Part shown: positions 44,735 to 55,890 of the stretch, one piece after another
Layout of the letters: every line of letters begins with the position of its first letter
How positions within the stretch are numbered: the first letter of the stretch is position 1
Origin: Cephalopachus bancanus
Taxonomy: Eukaryota > Chordata > Mammalia > Primates > Tarsiidae
NCBI GenBank assembly: GCA_027257055.1
Contig: JAPVLO010000384.1
Coordinates: forward strand, 1,612,001-1,676,000
Reading direction: 5' to 3'
Length of the DNA: 64,000 nucleotides
Notes under the pieces: generated by a model
Seen by the model: only the letters and a program-made list of their open reading frames with translations
Database searches by the model: none
Told to the model about the DNA's origin: nothing
Program-made: the position numbers and the translations under genes

Positions 44735-46545
44735 ACTTTCCAGAACTAAACCCTTCCCTACTCTGTGTCCCTGTAGTATGCTAACATGTCTATTATTAGA
44801 ACAAATAGAATAATACATAGTAATTATCGGTGCTACATTTTTTTCCTAGTTAGATTTTGAGTTCCTTAAGGAATTCTTAAAAGGATTAATGCGAAAAATA
44901 CAATTCACACCAAAATAGGTGTATCAGTCATATCAAATATCACACTGAAATCCTGGAGGTTAGAATTTCTAGCAGTAGAAAACTTAAAATACATGTATGA
45001 GGATTAAACTCTGACCCTTTTCCTCACTTTGCCAAATTCCTAACTAAGAGGCCTAGCGAGATGGGCTTTTTATTAACTATATATTTCAGTTTATTTTCCC
45101 ACCAGACTGACATAACATCACATAACAGATAATGAAAGAAAATCCAAGTATTTTATGACCCTGTAAAGTTGTCTTTTGAGGACTCTGGGCACCTTTGAAG
45201 ACACCTAATCTCTCTGGAGTCTGTTCCTTAGGAAGCTTCATCTACATGTCAAAAAAATTGACTCCCTTTTCATTTCTCAAGCTGCCTGTTTCCTTTATTG
45301 CCTTCCAAATGTCTTAGATAAACTCTTGCTAACTGATTGCCAGTAAGGGATATTTGCATTGGTCTATACACTACAAGTCTCCACTTAAAGATACCCCCAC
45401 CTTCTTGAACTGAACCAGTGTATATCCCACATGTATTGATTTATGGTTTTCTGTAACTACTGTCCTTCTAAAAGGCATATAACCAAGCTACAATTCAACC
45501 ACGGCAGGTACATATTGGAGATGGGTGTCACAGGCCTAAGGTCACTCATGTTAGGATCAGAATAAGCCATTCTGTATACTTTACAGAGTTTGGCATCTTC
45601 TTATCATATATTTTGGAAGCAAACTAAAACTTTAGTCATTTATGAATCACTTCTTTTTTTTATTTTTTAAATAAAAACAGAAGAAACTCAACATTAGAAT
45701 TCACAGAAAGATTTGGATGCATAAGGAAATACAGGATAATAATATGAGTATGTAAAATGATGCACATATGTAGCAATGATTGGAATGAAATATACTAAAA
45801 TTTCACAGTGAGATTAATTAAATTTAAGATATATTTGCAAATTGTAAGCGCAAATCAAAAACATAAGAGGCTTAATTCTTCCTGTTAAAAATGGGATAAG
45901 AGCTTTCTCTTCCCTCCGTTTCCTTAGAACATTTATCTTAGAAAATATTAAATACTTTCTTATCCCTCTGAAATGTATGCAAATCCTTTTGAAGGCTGAA
46001 TGGGGCTTTTGTCACCTGTATGACCCAGGAATGCCTTTCTCCTGGTCCTGGGAACCATCTCTTTGAAATGCAAACCTCAAGGGAGATAGCACCCCTACCT
46101 CTTGGTTCCTGTGGTCACTAGAAGCCTTATGTCAGTGAGCAAGTTACAAATCTACCTCCTGTCTTATAGAGGTAAGGAATCTGTTTTCTCCTCTGGTTAA
46201 AGCTAATTCACTAAAACAGATGGTTACCCCAATTACTAGGTAAAGTAAGAATATGTGTGACCGATGTCATCATCCACACCTCTTTCTTGAGGATTAGCCA
46301 TTGTTTATCTTGAAAATATTTATGTTAGGGGTCATATCTGTATGACCTATATACCGAAAGGGTAAGATTTCTTCCTGTCTCTGAAATCATTTATTGGACT
46401 GAGCAATGCACACCACATTCCAGTTAAGTACTTATTCAATGGTAAAGGAGTCATTTTCTCTATGACTTTTTTTCTTTCAGCTTTTGCCACTTTTTCCTCA
46501 GTTTTTCTTTAACTAGCTTTGGGGAATACAAATAGTTTTTGGTCT
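44735..46545. other. Unassigned sequence, possibly an LTR at 45.9-46.4 kb
   Basis: The stretch 45900-46430 carries words such as TCTGAAATGTATGCAAATCC and ATCTCTTTGAAATGCAAAC, reminiscent of old ERV LTRs, but I cannot name it. The rest shows nothing supportable. Confidence 0.35.
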
Positions 46546-48109
46546 AGACTTTAAGAGTACCCACCACCTGTACACATTGTACCCAAGAGGTAATTTTTTT
46601 GACCCTCCACCTCTTTCCTTTCCTCCTTCAGAGTCTCCAATGTCCATTTATACCATTCTCTATGACTGCATATCCCTTGTTTAGCTCCTGCTTATAAGTG
46701 AGGACATGTGGCATTTGTTTTTCTGTTCCTGTGTTAGCTCCCTTAAGACGATATGCTCCGATTCCATCCAAGTTATGGCAAAAGATATTATTTCACTCTG
46801 TTTGATAGCTGATCACATTCTGTAGTGATACATATCACATTTTCATTATCCACTGATCAGTTGATGGGCATTTAGGTTTGTTCCACATCTTTGCTATTGT
46901 GAATTGTGCTTTGATGAACGTGCGGGTGCAGGTGTCTTTTTTATATAATGACCTCTGCTCACTAGGGTAGATAGCCAGTAGTGGAATTGCTAATCAAATG
47001 GTAGATCTACTTTTAGTTCTTTGAGTAATCTCCATACTGTTTTTCATAGAGATTATACTAATTTACACTGCCACCAACCATGTATAAGTGTTCCCTTTTC
47101 TCTGTATCCATGCCAGTATCTACTGTTTGCTATTTTTATTTTTAATAATGGACATTTTGACTGCTGCAAGGTGGTATCTCATTTTTTTTTTTCAGTATTT
47201 CCCTGATTATGAGTGATTTGAGCATTTTTCATATTTTTGTTGGCTTTTTGTATATCTTCTTTTGAGAGATGCTTACCCATGTTGTTTGCCAACTTTTTAA
47301 TGGGGGTTATTTGTTTTTTCCTTGCTGATTGTTCAAGTTATCTGTAGATTCCGGATATTGATTCTTTGTCAGATGTGTAGTTTATGAATAACTTCTCCCA
47401 TCCTGTAGGTTGTCCCTTTGCTCTGTTGATTATTTCTTTTGCTGTGCAGAAACTTTTTAGTTTAATTAAGTCCCGCTTGGGTTTTTTGTTGTTATTTGTT
47501 TGGTTGGTTTGTGTTGTTTTAGTTGTATTTGCTTTGGGAGTTTTTAGTCATAAATGCTTTGCCTAGGCTGATGTCCATAATGAGTTCTTTCTAGCTTTTC
47601 TTCTAGGATGTTTATGGTGTCAGGTCTGATGCTTAAGTCTTTAGTCCATCTTGAGGTAATTTTTTGTATGCGAGGAGAGATAGAGATCAGGTATCATGTT
47701 TCTGCATGTAGCTGTCCAGTTTTTTGAGCACTATTTGCTGAATAGGGTGTACTTTCCCCTTTGAATCCCAGTGTATGTTTTTGTCTGCTTTGTCAAAGGT
47801 CAGTTGATTGTAGCTATTGGGGTTTATTTCTGGATTCTTAATTCTGTTCCATTGGTCCACATGTCTGCTCTTGTACCAGAACAAGGCCTGACAATTAAGT
47901 TCACCATTTGCCATCATGAATTTACATTGGCAGCACTGTATAAACAACTCAGTAAGGTTTCATTACCCTGGCACATCAGCTGTGTTTGTGTCAATATGTT
48001 TGTGTCTTGCTGAGTTGCGTTCATTATTATTGCTCCATGTTTTTGTGTGCTGTCATAAGAACATTGGAGCTTGAATTAGAGTAATGAACAGACATTAAAT
48101 TTCCTGTTA

Positions 48110-48970
48110 AATGTGACAAAAGTGGAAATGAAATCAAGGGACATATTAGTCCAAGTTTACAGGGATAATGCCATGAATAAAATGGGAGTGTACAAATGCA
48201 TTCCACATTCTTCCGAGGGGAGAGAAAGTGTCACTATAGAAGAGAAATTAGGATGGCCAGTAATGAGCAGAACTGATGAAAACACTGAAAAAAATTCATC
48301 GAATTGTGTGTCAAAATCATCAGCTGACTGTGAGAAGCATACCAGACCAAATAAACATTGATAGAGAACCAGTTAGGAAATCTTTTTTTTTTTTTTTTTT
48401 TGAGTTGGAGTCTCACTCTGTCGCTCAGACTGGAGTGCAGTGGCTGCTCCTGGCCACCGCAGCCTCGGCCTGTTGGCCTCGGCGATCCTTCTGCCTCAGC
48501 CTTCCAAGTAGCCGGAATTACAGGCATGCGCCACCACGCCCAGCTGATTTTTTGATTTATTGTAGAGATGAGGTCTCGCTGCCTAGGCGGGTCTCAAACC
48601 CGCGGGCTCAGGCAATTCACTCACCTCAGCCTCCCAAAGGCGCGGGATTACAGGCTGAGCCACCGAGCCCGGCTCAGTTAGGAAATCTTAACTGAAAATC
48701 TTGGTATGAGAAATGTGTGTGCAAAAAAAAAAAAAAAAAAAAAAAGGTCCCAAAGAAGCTCTTGCATCAAAACAATGCACTAGCTCACACAGCACTGTCT
48801 GTAAGGGAGTTTTTAAACAGTAGACAAACAATTGTGTTGGAATATCCTCACTACACACTTGTTCTGTCCCCTAATGACTTATTTTATTATCTGAAAATAA
48901 AGAAAATAGTGAAAGGAAGATATTTTGATGACATCAGGATTTTGAGCGTAATACAATGGCAGCTCTGATG
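48110..48970 (+). pseudogene. mariner transposase remnant
   Basis: N-terminal helix-turn-helix part is readable in 48113-48361 (EGRESVTIEEKLGWPVMSRT) and its continuation around 48290-48370 ([18 protein letters not shown]). After the Alu, LLHQNNALAHTALSVREFL (48756-48812) and LVLSPNDLFYYLKIKKIVKG carry the second and third parts of the DD34D catalytic core: HQNNALAH has Asn where HxDNAxxH has Asp. A 24-A run at 48722-48745 and an internal deletion remove the segment between. Transposition-dead. Confidence 0.87.
48383..48675 (-). mobile_element. Alu SINE, antisense, inside the mariner
   Basis: Exact 12-bp target duplication AGTTAGGAAATC at 48371-48382 and 48676-48687. CpG-rich (AGGCGGGTCTC, CCCGCGGGCTC, AAGGCGCGGG) and intact, so among the youngest inserts here. 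It splits the transposase DNA-binding domain. Confidence 0.96.
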
Positions 48971-51378
48971 GCCATTCCAAACTTTCTTTTATGGGTGGAC
49001 TAGTCACATCAAAGGTGGCCATAGTGATATTCAGCAAATGAGGCAAGTAGCACTTTTTCTAGGTTGAGTTTGGGAACTTAATTGTCACACCTCACTCTAT
49101 GCTGTTTTGGTTACTATGACTTTGTAGTATAACTTGATGTCAGGTATTGTGATGCCTCCATTTTTGTTATTTTTGCTTAGGATTTTTTGGGCTTACTCTG
49201 TCTGCTTTTTGGTTCCATATGACTTTTAGGATTGTTTTTCCTCTTTTGAAAAATGATGTTGTGGTTTGGTAGGGAATGCATTGAATCTATAGATTACTGT
49301 GGGAAATATGGTTATTTTAATAATGTTGGTTCTTCCAATCCATGAGCATGGGATGCTTCTCCATTTGTTTGCGTCCTCTGCAATTTCTTTCTTCAGCATT
49401 TCATAGTTCTTGTTGTATAGATCTTTCATCTCCTCAGTTAAGTATGTTCCTAGGTATTTTAGCTTTTTGCTATTGTAAAAGATATTTAGTTCTTGATTTT
49501 ATTCTCAGCTTGGTCACTATTGGTGTATACCAGTGCTACTTATGTGTGTGTTGATTTTGTGTCCTGAAACTGTACTGAATTCCTTTATCAAGTCCAGGAA
49601 TCTTTTGGCGGAGTCTTGAGAGTTCTCCAGGAATAAGATCATATCATTATCATACAGAGATAGTTTGATCTCCTCTTTTCTGATTTGGATACACTTTCTT
49701 TCTTTTTCTTGCCTGATAGCTCTGGCTCTGACTTCAAGTACAATGTTGAGTAGTAGTGGTTAAAGTGGGAATCTGTGCCTTGTTTCAGTTCTGAGGGGGA
49801 ATGCCTTCAATTTTTCTTCACTCAGGATGATATTGGCTATGGGTTTGTCATATATGACTTTTTATTATTTTGAGGAAAGTTCACTCCATGCCTATTTTGC
49901 TGAGGGTTTTTATCATAAAGGTATGCTGGATTTTATCAAATTCACCTGTTGAAGTGGCCATATAACTTTTGTCTTTAATTTTGTTTTTGTAGGGGATCAC
50001 ATTTACTGACTTCCATGTGTTGAACCATCCTTGCATCCCTGGGATTAAAACCACTCGGTAGGGTTGTATTATTTATTTATTTTTTTATGTGCTGTTGAAT
50101 TCAGTTTGCTAATATCTTGTTGAGAATTTTTGTATCTATGTTCATAAAGGATATTGGTCTATAGTTTTCCATTTGTGTGGGTTTCTTAGCTGGCGTGGAT
50201 GGCATAGTGATGCTGGCCTTGTAGAATGAGTTAGGGAGAATTCTTTCCTCTTCAATCTTGAGTAATAGCTTCAGTAAAATTTGTACTAGTTCTTATTTGA
50301 AGGTCTGGTCGAATTCAGCTGTGATTTCATCAGGTCACGGACTTTGTTGTTGTTAGAAGATTTTAATTACTATTTCACTCTTTCTGCTCTTTATTGGTCT
50401 TTTCAGCGTTTCTATTCCTTTATAATTCAGGGTTGAGGGGTGGTATATTTCCAATAGTTTATCCATTTCCTTTGGATTATCTAGTTTGCATAGAAGTATT
50501 CATAACAGTCCTGGATAATCTTTTGATTTCTGTTGTACCAGCTGTAATGTCTCCATTTTCACTTCTGATTGAACTAGTTTGAGTCTTCTTTGTTCATTCC
50601 TTAATGGGGAGTGCAGGGAAAAGAAGCTGAAGCATTCCTAAAGTGTGCACCCTTGGTTATCCCAGTGACGATTTGGAGGAATTCCCAGACCACTGGGTAA
50701 TGCTGTTGTGCAGGGGCTTGTATTGGAAGTAAAAGGTTGCTATGACAACACATCTCACTGGGCTCCCTCCTTAACCTCAGGCAATCTGTGATCTGAATGT
50801 CAAAGTGCAGCCAGCCTCAGGGCCTCAGTTGTTCTCAGGCAGCCCACCCAGCTGGGAACTGTCTGCAGCAGCAGAATTTACTCTACTTGCTAGAGAGCAC
50901 CCATACTGTCAGCAAGGGTTGAGTTCTTGGGAAATGGCAGATGACACTGCTCAAGGCTTTCTTTTTTCCTGCATCACTTCGTGGCAAAGTATGACTGTGG
51001 ATAAGACAGTTTCCTGCCAGGGTCCAGTTCCTGCTCAGGGAGCCCTGCAAGTTCATGGCAGGAGAGGAGAACTCATGACTTTCCCTCACTCATCTTCCCC
51101 ACTGTGTCTGGAGGATGTAGTGGACTATGTTGGTGCAGGTGACAGTATAGTTAGTTTCAACCTAGATTGGTGGATTGTTTTCTTATTATTTGCACTAATT
51201 GGCTATTATCTGTCCTTTGGAGAGTTGTGGGACCTGCTACTGGTCCTGTTTCTCTTTGGGTGCTGAGGAAGCTCTATCTAGGTTTGCTCCATAGGAGAAA
51301 TTCACTCTACCTGCCTCATGTCAGCCATCTTCTCTCTACTGCTTTTGTGGAGATGTCTGGATGGAGAGAAGACTTTAA

Positions 51379-51922
51379 AAAAATATTTCTCCAACGATAT
51401 TTCTTTTTAACTTACACATTTTCTATGATGAACTGTTATTTAAATTAGAATTAGAATTTTTTAAAGAATATTTTTGCTGTATGCCAAGAGTAGCCTCTTT
51501 TTCTTGGGTTTTTGAACTAAGAGATATCAAGATAAAGTGTAGTGGGCCAAGAAAAAGAAGGAAAATGGGAAGGAGATGGGTAGTCAATTATGCATCAAAT
51601 ACCTTTTGTTGTGTGCCAAGTATATGTAATGTGCTGTATGGACAGACAGGCCTTGTCTCAGTGTATCAATATGAGATCAAAACCTTTTTCTTTAATCATG
51701 TCTCTGCACAGCTGCCCATACTTTGTTGAACCTAAGTATAAAAATGGACAATTTCCCGTGTATCTTTGGGTCTCCCTTCTGAAGGCTCCCAAGTACACAT
51801 GTCAAATAAATTTATATTACTTTCCTCCAATTAATCTGTTTCTTGCAAGTTGATTTTTTTTGTGAGACTTCAGAGGCCCAAGTCTTGGTTCCTATAGTGC
51901 CCACCTGAATCCAGCACCCCTT
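51379..51922. other. Unassigned sequence
   Basis: No gene or repeat recognised; overlapping frames at 51481-51853 are unremarkable. Confidence 0.45.
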
Positions 51923-51934
51923 GGGATACAATTT

Positions 51935-52219
51935 TTTTTTTGAGTTGGAGTTTCACTCCATCACCCAGACTGGAGTGCAGTGGCCGCTCCCAGTCACCAC
52001 AACTTCGACCCACTGGGCTCTGGTGATCCTTCCGCCTCAGTTTTCTGAGTAGCCGGAATTACGGGCACATACTATCATGCCCGGCTGATTTTTTATTTAT
52101 TGTAGAGATGAGGTCTCGCCAAGTTGCCCAGGCAGGTCTTGAACCCACAGGCTCAGGCAATCCACTCACCTCAGACTCCTAAAGGCGCAGGATTACAGGC
52201 TGAGCCACTGAACCTGACT
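51935..52219 (-). mobile_element. Alu SINE, antisense
   Basis: Bounded by GGGATACAATTT at 51923-51934 and 52220-52231 (exact 12 bp). Partly decayed CpGs. Confidence 0.95.
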
Positions 52220-52360
52220 GGGATACAATTTAATGGCATTAATTTGTGTGTACTATGGTGTGCAATCACCATATTATCTATTTTCAAAATATTGACATCT
52301 TCCAAACAGAATATCGTATTTATTAAGCAACAATTTTAAGTCCCTCCTCACTTAACCTTT

Positions 52361-52430
52361 ACAAAAACACAAATGTTGTTTGATTTCTCCTGTATGAAAT
52401 AATCTAGACTAGATAAATTCATAGAGATGG
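52361..52430 (+). repeat. Left arm: inverted copy of L1M 3' sequence
   Basis: Matches the reverse complement of 53007-53076 at 62 of 70 positions. It is L1M-type sequence (TTGATTTCTCCTGTATGAAA) in plus orientation, whereas the L1M on the other side of the mariner is in minus orientation. Confidence 0.9.
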
Positions 52431-53006
52431 AGGAATCTACCAGGAGGAACACCAAAAACACCTGGAATTATCTTTTGGTGGGTGAGCCCCTTGTAGTACA
52501 GGCTTGCCCTGCAAAGTCAGTGTTCTTGGAATCCACTGACATTCATGTACCAGCTGAAGAAAAGGTTGCATTACAATTTGAGGAAGCACTGTCTTGAATT
52601 GTGGTAAACAGATGGCTGGTTCTTTCTCCATGACAATATAACTGACCATACCTTATAGAGTGTTCAGCAGTTTTTGACCAAAAACAGCATGACCTCACTG
52701 CTACCCTCCTTATTCACCTGATTTCACTTTGAGAAATATTTTTTTGTTTGTTTTCCCAGATAAAAAAAAGTCTCCAAAGGGAAATGCTTTGCCAATGTGG
52801 AAGAGGTGAAACAAAAAACAGAAAAAGCACTAAAATACATCAAAATTGACAACTTCAAAAACTCTTTTCAGCAGTGAAAAAACTTCTTTATAGGTGCATT
52901 GCATCAAATGGAAAGTACTTTGAAGGTGACTGAAGTTTAATCATGTACGAATAAGTACACAACTTTTTATAAATAAATCCCATATTGGGGGTCTGCCTTA
53001 TATATT
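52431..53006 (+). mobile_element. Second, degraded mariner
   Basis: Plus-strand translation in broken frames shows the end of a mariner transposase: words equivalent to FLHDN near 52632 (CTTTCTCCATGACAAT), YPPYSPDF near 52700 and CIASNGKYFEGD at 52898-52933, a conserved mariner C-terminus, followed by a TGA stop. The N-terminal half is missing. A different mariner lineage from the one at 47882. Possible right end near GGGGGTCTGCC. Confidence 0.8.
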
Positions 53007-53725
53007 CCATCTCTGTGAATCTGTCTAATCTAGATTATTTCACACAGGAGAAATCAAGCAATATTTGTATTTTTGTAACTGCCTTATTTTGCTTAGCATA
53101 ATGTTTTCAAGGTTCATGCATGTTGTAGCCTGTATTAGAATTTCATTATTTTTTATGGCTGAATAATATTTCATTTTATGTATATACCACATTCTGTTTA
53201 TCCATTTGTTTGTTGATGGACATTTGAGTTATAATAACCAACTTTTGGTTATTGTGAGTAACGTTGAATTGAACAATTGTGTACAAGTATCTGAGTCTCT
53301 GTTTCCAGTTCTTTTGGATGCATCTAAGAGTATAATTTCTGGGTCATATGGTAATTCTACATTTTAATTTATTATCTTTTTTCGATAAGTCATTAGACTG
53401 TTTATTACAGCAGTTGCATCATTGTGCTACTAGCAATCTATGAGGGTTTTGGTTTCCCCAAATTCTCGCCATCATATGTTACTATCCACCTTCTTTTTCA
53501 CTGTAGATGTCTGAATGAGTGTGAAGTGGTTTGGATTTGCATTTGTTTAATCATTGATAATGTTGAACATCTTTCCATCTAATTACTGACCATTTGTTTA
53601 TGTTATTTGAAAAAATGTGTATTCAAGTACTTTCTCAAGTATTTAATTGGGTTGTTTATTTATTGTTAAGTTGTAGGAATCTCTGTTTATTCTAGATGAA
53701 AAACCCATATCAGATATCTGGTTGG
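53007..53725 (-). mobile_element. L1M fragment, antisense
   Basis: Antisense L1M words: TTTTGCTTAGCATAATGTTT, TTCATGCATGTTGTAGCC, ATGGCTGAATAATATTTCAT, CCATTTGTTTGTTGATGGAC, TTTCTGGGTCATATGGTAA, GTGAAGTGGTTTGGATTTGC. Old and diverged. Its first 70 bp pair with 52361-52430. Confidence 0.88.
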
Positions 53726-54570
53726 CCACCTGACCAATGTCTTAAGGGAGAGAGCAGGATCAATTTCTGGGCTTATCTGTCTTTCCTTTTCCTCTGAGAT
53801 CGTATCTTCAGTAGTTCTGCCTATCTTCCTATTCATGGCATCCACAACTGTATCTTCCCAACCCTATAAGACTTCCAAAAGTTCAGCTGAGCTGCTTCGC
53901 TGTTGCTTTCTCTTCTGCTAGGCATTTGGCCACTTGGTCTTATACCATAACCAAGAATCTTACTTTGAGCCATTTGTTTTGTCTTATTCCCTTTCTCTTT
54001 CCTTGTTCTTTTCTCCCCTCTCCTCCATAATGCCTACTCACCTGATCATATGCTTGCTTAAGAATTGCAGGGACTGATCTTAAAATAAACAAGGAGTTGA
54101 TGTCCTGATTGTGGGAACATCCCACTCAGGAGTGGTCACAAGATAGTTAATCCGTAACTTGGCAGGAGCAAGACCTTGGGAGAACCATACTCGAGACAAG
54201 CCATCAGGGCAAGACGTGCAGACCCAGTACCCCGTGACACAATACATGTTCCCCATGCCAAGCTTCCCTTTAAAAGCCCTTCTCATCAGCCTGAGAATTC
54301 CATGTGGTCTTGGCAACTTTAGCCCACCGTCTCCTCAAGTGCCAGCTCTTGAAAACAGACCGACAGACAAAAACCTATTCTACCACCAACTCTCAGCTCT
54401 TGAGTTTGGCTTTCAGGTGATGAGTGGCTGGACATGGGTCTTCTTATAATGCCACTTCCAAACTGATCAGGTGAGTAGATGTTATGACACATTCATTGGG
54501 GAGAAAACTGTGTAGAATATCTGGCTTACCTCCATGAACTTGTCTTGTGTCAGTGTCTTGGTCCTTCATC
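53726..54570. other. Unassigned, possible LTR between 15-bp inverted repeats
   Basis: CTACTCACCTGATCA at 54034-54048 is the exact reverse complement of 54464-54478. Between them a TATA-like TTTAAAAGCC (54269-54278) and a T/C-rich R/U5-like stretch suggest an old LTR, but no family could be named and no target duplication seen. Confidence 0.35.
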
Positions 54571-54571
54571 T

Positions 54572-54605
<34 letters not shown>

Positions 54606-54657
54606 ACGCACACGCACACGCACACGCACACACGCACGCACACATGCACACACTTCA
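54571..54657. repeat. (CA)n / (CACACG)n microsatellite
   Basis: Pure CA on the left (54571-54595), then repeated CACACG or GCACAC hexamers. Regular CpG every six bases is unusual in a CA array. Confidence 0.96.
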
Positions 54658-55134
54658 CTCATGTCCACATTTGTATCTTGCTCAGCATTGCTATTACTCT
54701 CAGTGGAACTGTGGCTAGCAACACCATTACTCTTCTGTTGCCAGAATTGGAAATATTTGCCTTATTTTTTACCCACTTCACAGAAGCCCACTGAATGATT
54801 GTTCTGTATTTTAATTTGGCCTATACTGCTGGGATTTAGGTTTCTAGTCTTCTGCTATGAAAGCATTGCTACCATGCCTAACCAAGCTATTTCAAAAGTA
54901 TAAGAAAACCTGTATTCTAGATGAATAGTATCAAATTTCCCTCCATCGAGATTGTAGCAATTTCACTCCAGCCATCAATATGCAACAATGTCTAGATCAC
55001 CTCCCTCTTAAGAACAGATTGTGATCTTATGCTTTTTGATGGGCGAAGGTGTTATCTCACTGCAAAGATACTTCTACTAAGCTCTATTTGTTTGTAATAT
55101 AATAAAAATAGTAGAAAAAAAGAGTACATTTACT
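54658..55134. other. Unassigned sequence
   Basis: No feature recognised. Confidence 0.45.
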
Positions 55135-55345
55135 GCATGTGAGACATAGGAAAATTCCTAAGTGCTTCATAATTCTTAAATCTTTTAATTTCAGGCATCC
55201 TTTGGGTTACACATTGATTTATCCTTCTTTTACAGATGAAAAAACTGGGACAAAAAGATAAAAAACTCCCAAGATCCCCCGCAGTTAGGACAGAATTGAA
55301 ACACAGGATGTCTGATGTCAGAGTCTGTGCTCTCACTAAGACAAC
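55135..55345 (-). mobile_element. MIR SINE, antisense
   Basis: Antisense MIR order: CTAAGTGCTTCATAATTC, CTTTTACAGATGAAAAAACT, ATCCCCCGCAGTTAGGACAG, TGAAACACAGGATGTCTGAT, AGAGTCTGTGCTCTC. Confidence 0.82.
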
Positions 55346-55474
55346 ATAAACCCAGATGATAATTCTGGGGATAGGTTCGAGACAAGAATAGTTTTTAAAG
55401 GTAAACATAAGGTACAAATAACTGTTTATATCTTGTATTCCTGTTAGTAGAAGTCATTCAAACACCCAAGTTAT

Positions 55475-55890
55475 ATTCATTTCCTATGGCTGACACACAC
55501 GCACACAAAATCACCATAACTTGAGAGGCTTTCAACGACAGAAATTTATTCTCTCACCATTCTGGAGGGCAGCAGTTTGAAATCCAGGTGCCTTTGGCAG
55601 GCCCACACTGCCTCTGACGATCTAGAGGAGAACATGTTCTTCTTGATTCATGTGACCATGGAGGTAGAGATTGAAGTGACAAGGCCAAAAATCCAGGATC
55701 TGGGACAGGCAAGGAGCAGATTCTTCTTAAAACCTCCAAGGAGGTCTGGCCTGGCCTTTCACTAGATTTGGGCCCGGCGGTGAAAAATATATTTCAAGCC
55801 TGTTTCCTACAGCACTGAGAGAATAAATTTCTATTGTTTTGGGCTCCCAAGTATGTGGTGATATTCGTTATAGCAGCCATAGCACACTCA
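55475..55890. mobile_element. Palindromic MLT1-like LTR end (head-to-head halves)
   Basis: The left part (55475-55640) reads as the antisense 3' end of a MaLR/MLT1-type LTR (GACAGAAATTTATTCTCTCA). The right part (about 55645-55890) reads as the sense 3' end of the same repeat (GAGAGAATAAATTTCTATTG, then ATTCGTTATAGCAGCCATAG). Arms of about 70 bp are reverse complements with gaps. Family name by recalled similarity. Confidence 0.65.

Larger units (their letters stand above)
47882..49094 (+). mobile_element. mariner DNA transposon (HSMAR2-like), inside L1 copy C
   Basis: Terminal inverted repeats CAAGGCCTGACAATTAAGTT (from 47882) and the complement of TGAGGTGTGACAATTAAGTT (ending 49094) agree at most positions. 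Between them lie plus-strand transposase remnants. L1 sequence reads TTGTACCAG before and ATGCTGTTTTGGTTAC after, so the insertion is inside L1; the TA target bases are mutated on both sides. Minus the Alu it is about 0.9 kb against a usual 1.3 kb, so some 0.4 kb is missing. Confidence 0.9.
46690..50600 (-). pseudogene. L1 copy C ORF2 remnant (no endonuclease)
   Basis: Antisense ORF2 covering reverse transcriptase and C-terminal region, split by the mariner. The catalytic box on the minus strand reads YDND at 49643-49654, where F/Y-A-D-D is expected, so the first catalytic Asp is Asn. The 5' third including the endonuclease is deleted. Numerous stops. Confidence 0.82.
46555..51369 (-). mobile_element. 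Antisense L1 with large internal deletion (L1 copy C)
   Basis: The right end is the L1 5' start in antisense (GCCTCATGTCAGCCATCTTC at about 51317-51336, complement of an L1 5' UTR start also seen in copy B at 57440). The left end is 3' UTR then ORF2 in antisense. At about 50600 the sequence jumps from 5' UTR to ORF2 near codon 380, omitting ORF1 and the endonuclease. Flanked by AGACTTTAA at 46546-46554 and 51370-51378. It contains a mariner at 47882-49094. Confidence 0.88.

Noticed and set aside
50580..50640. Splice junction as the proven cause of the deletion in L1 copy C
   Set aside because: The downstream side keeps ATTAAG before AATGAAC where splicing at that AG would have removed it, so splicing is not demonstrated.
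50805..51266. 153-codon plus-strand frame
   Set aside because: It is the antisense strand of the 5' UTR of L1 copy C.
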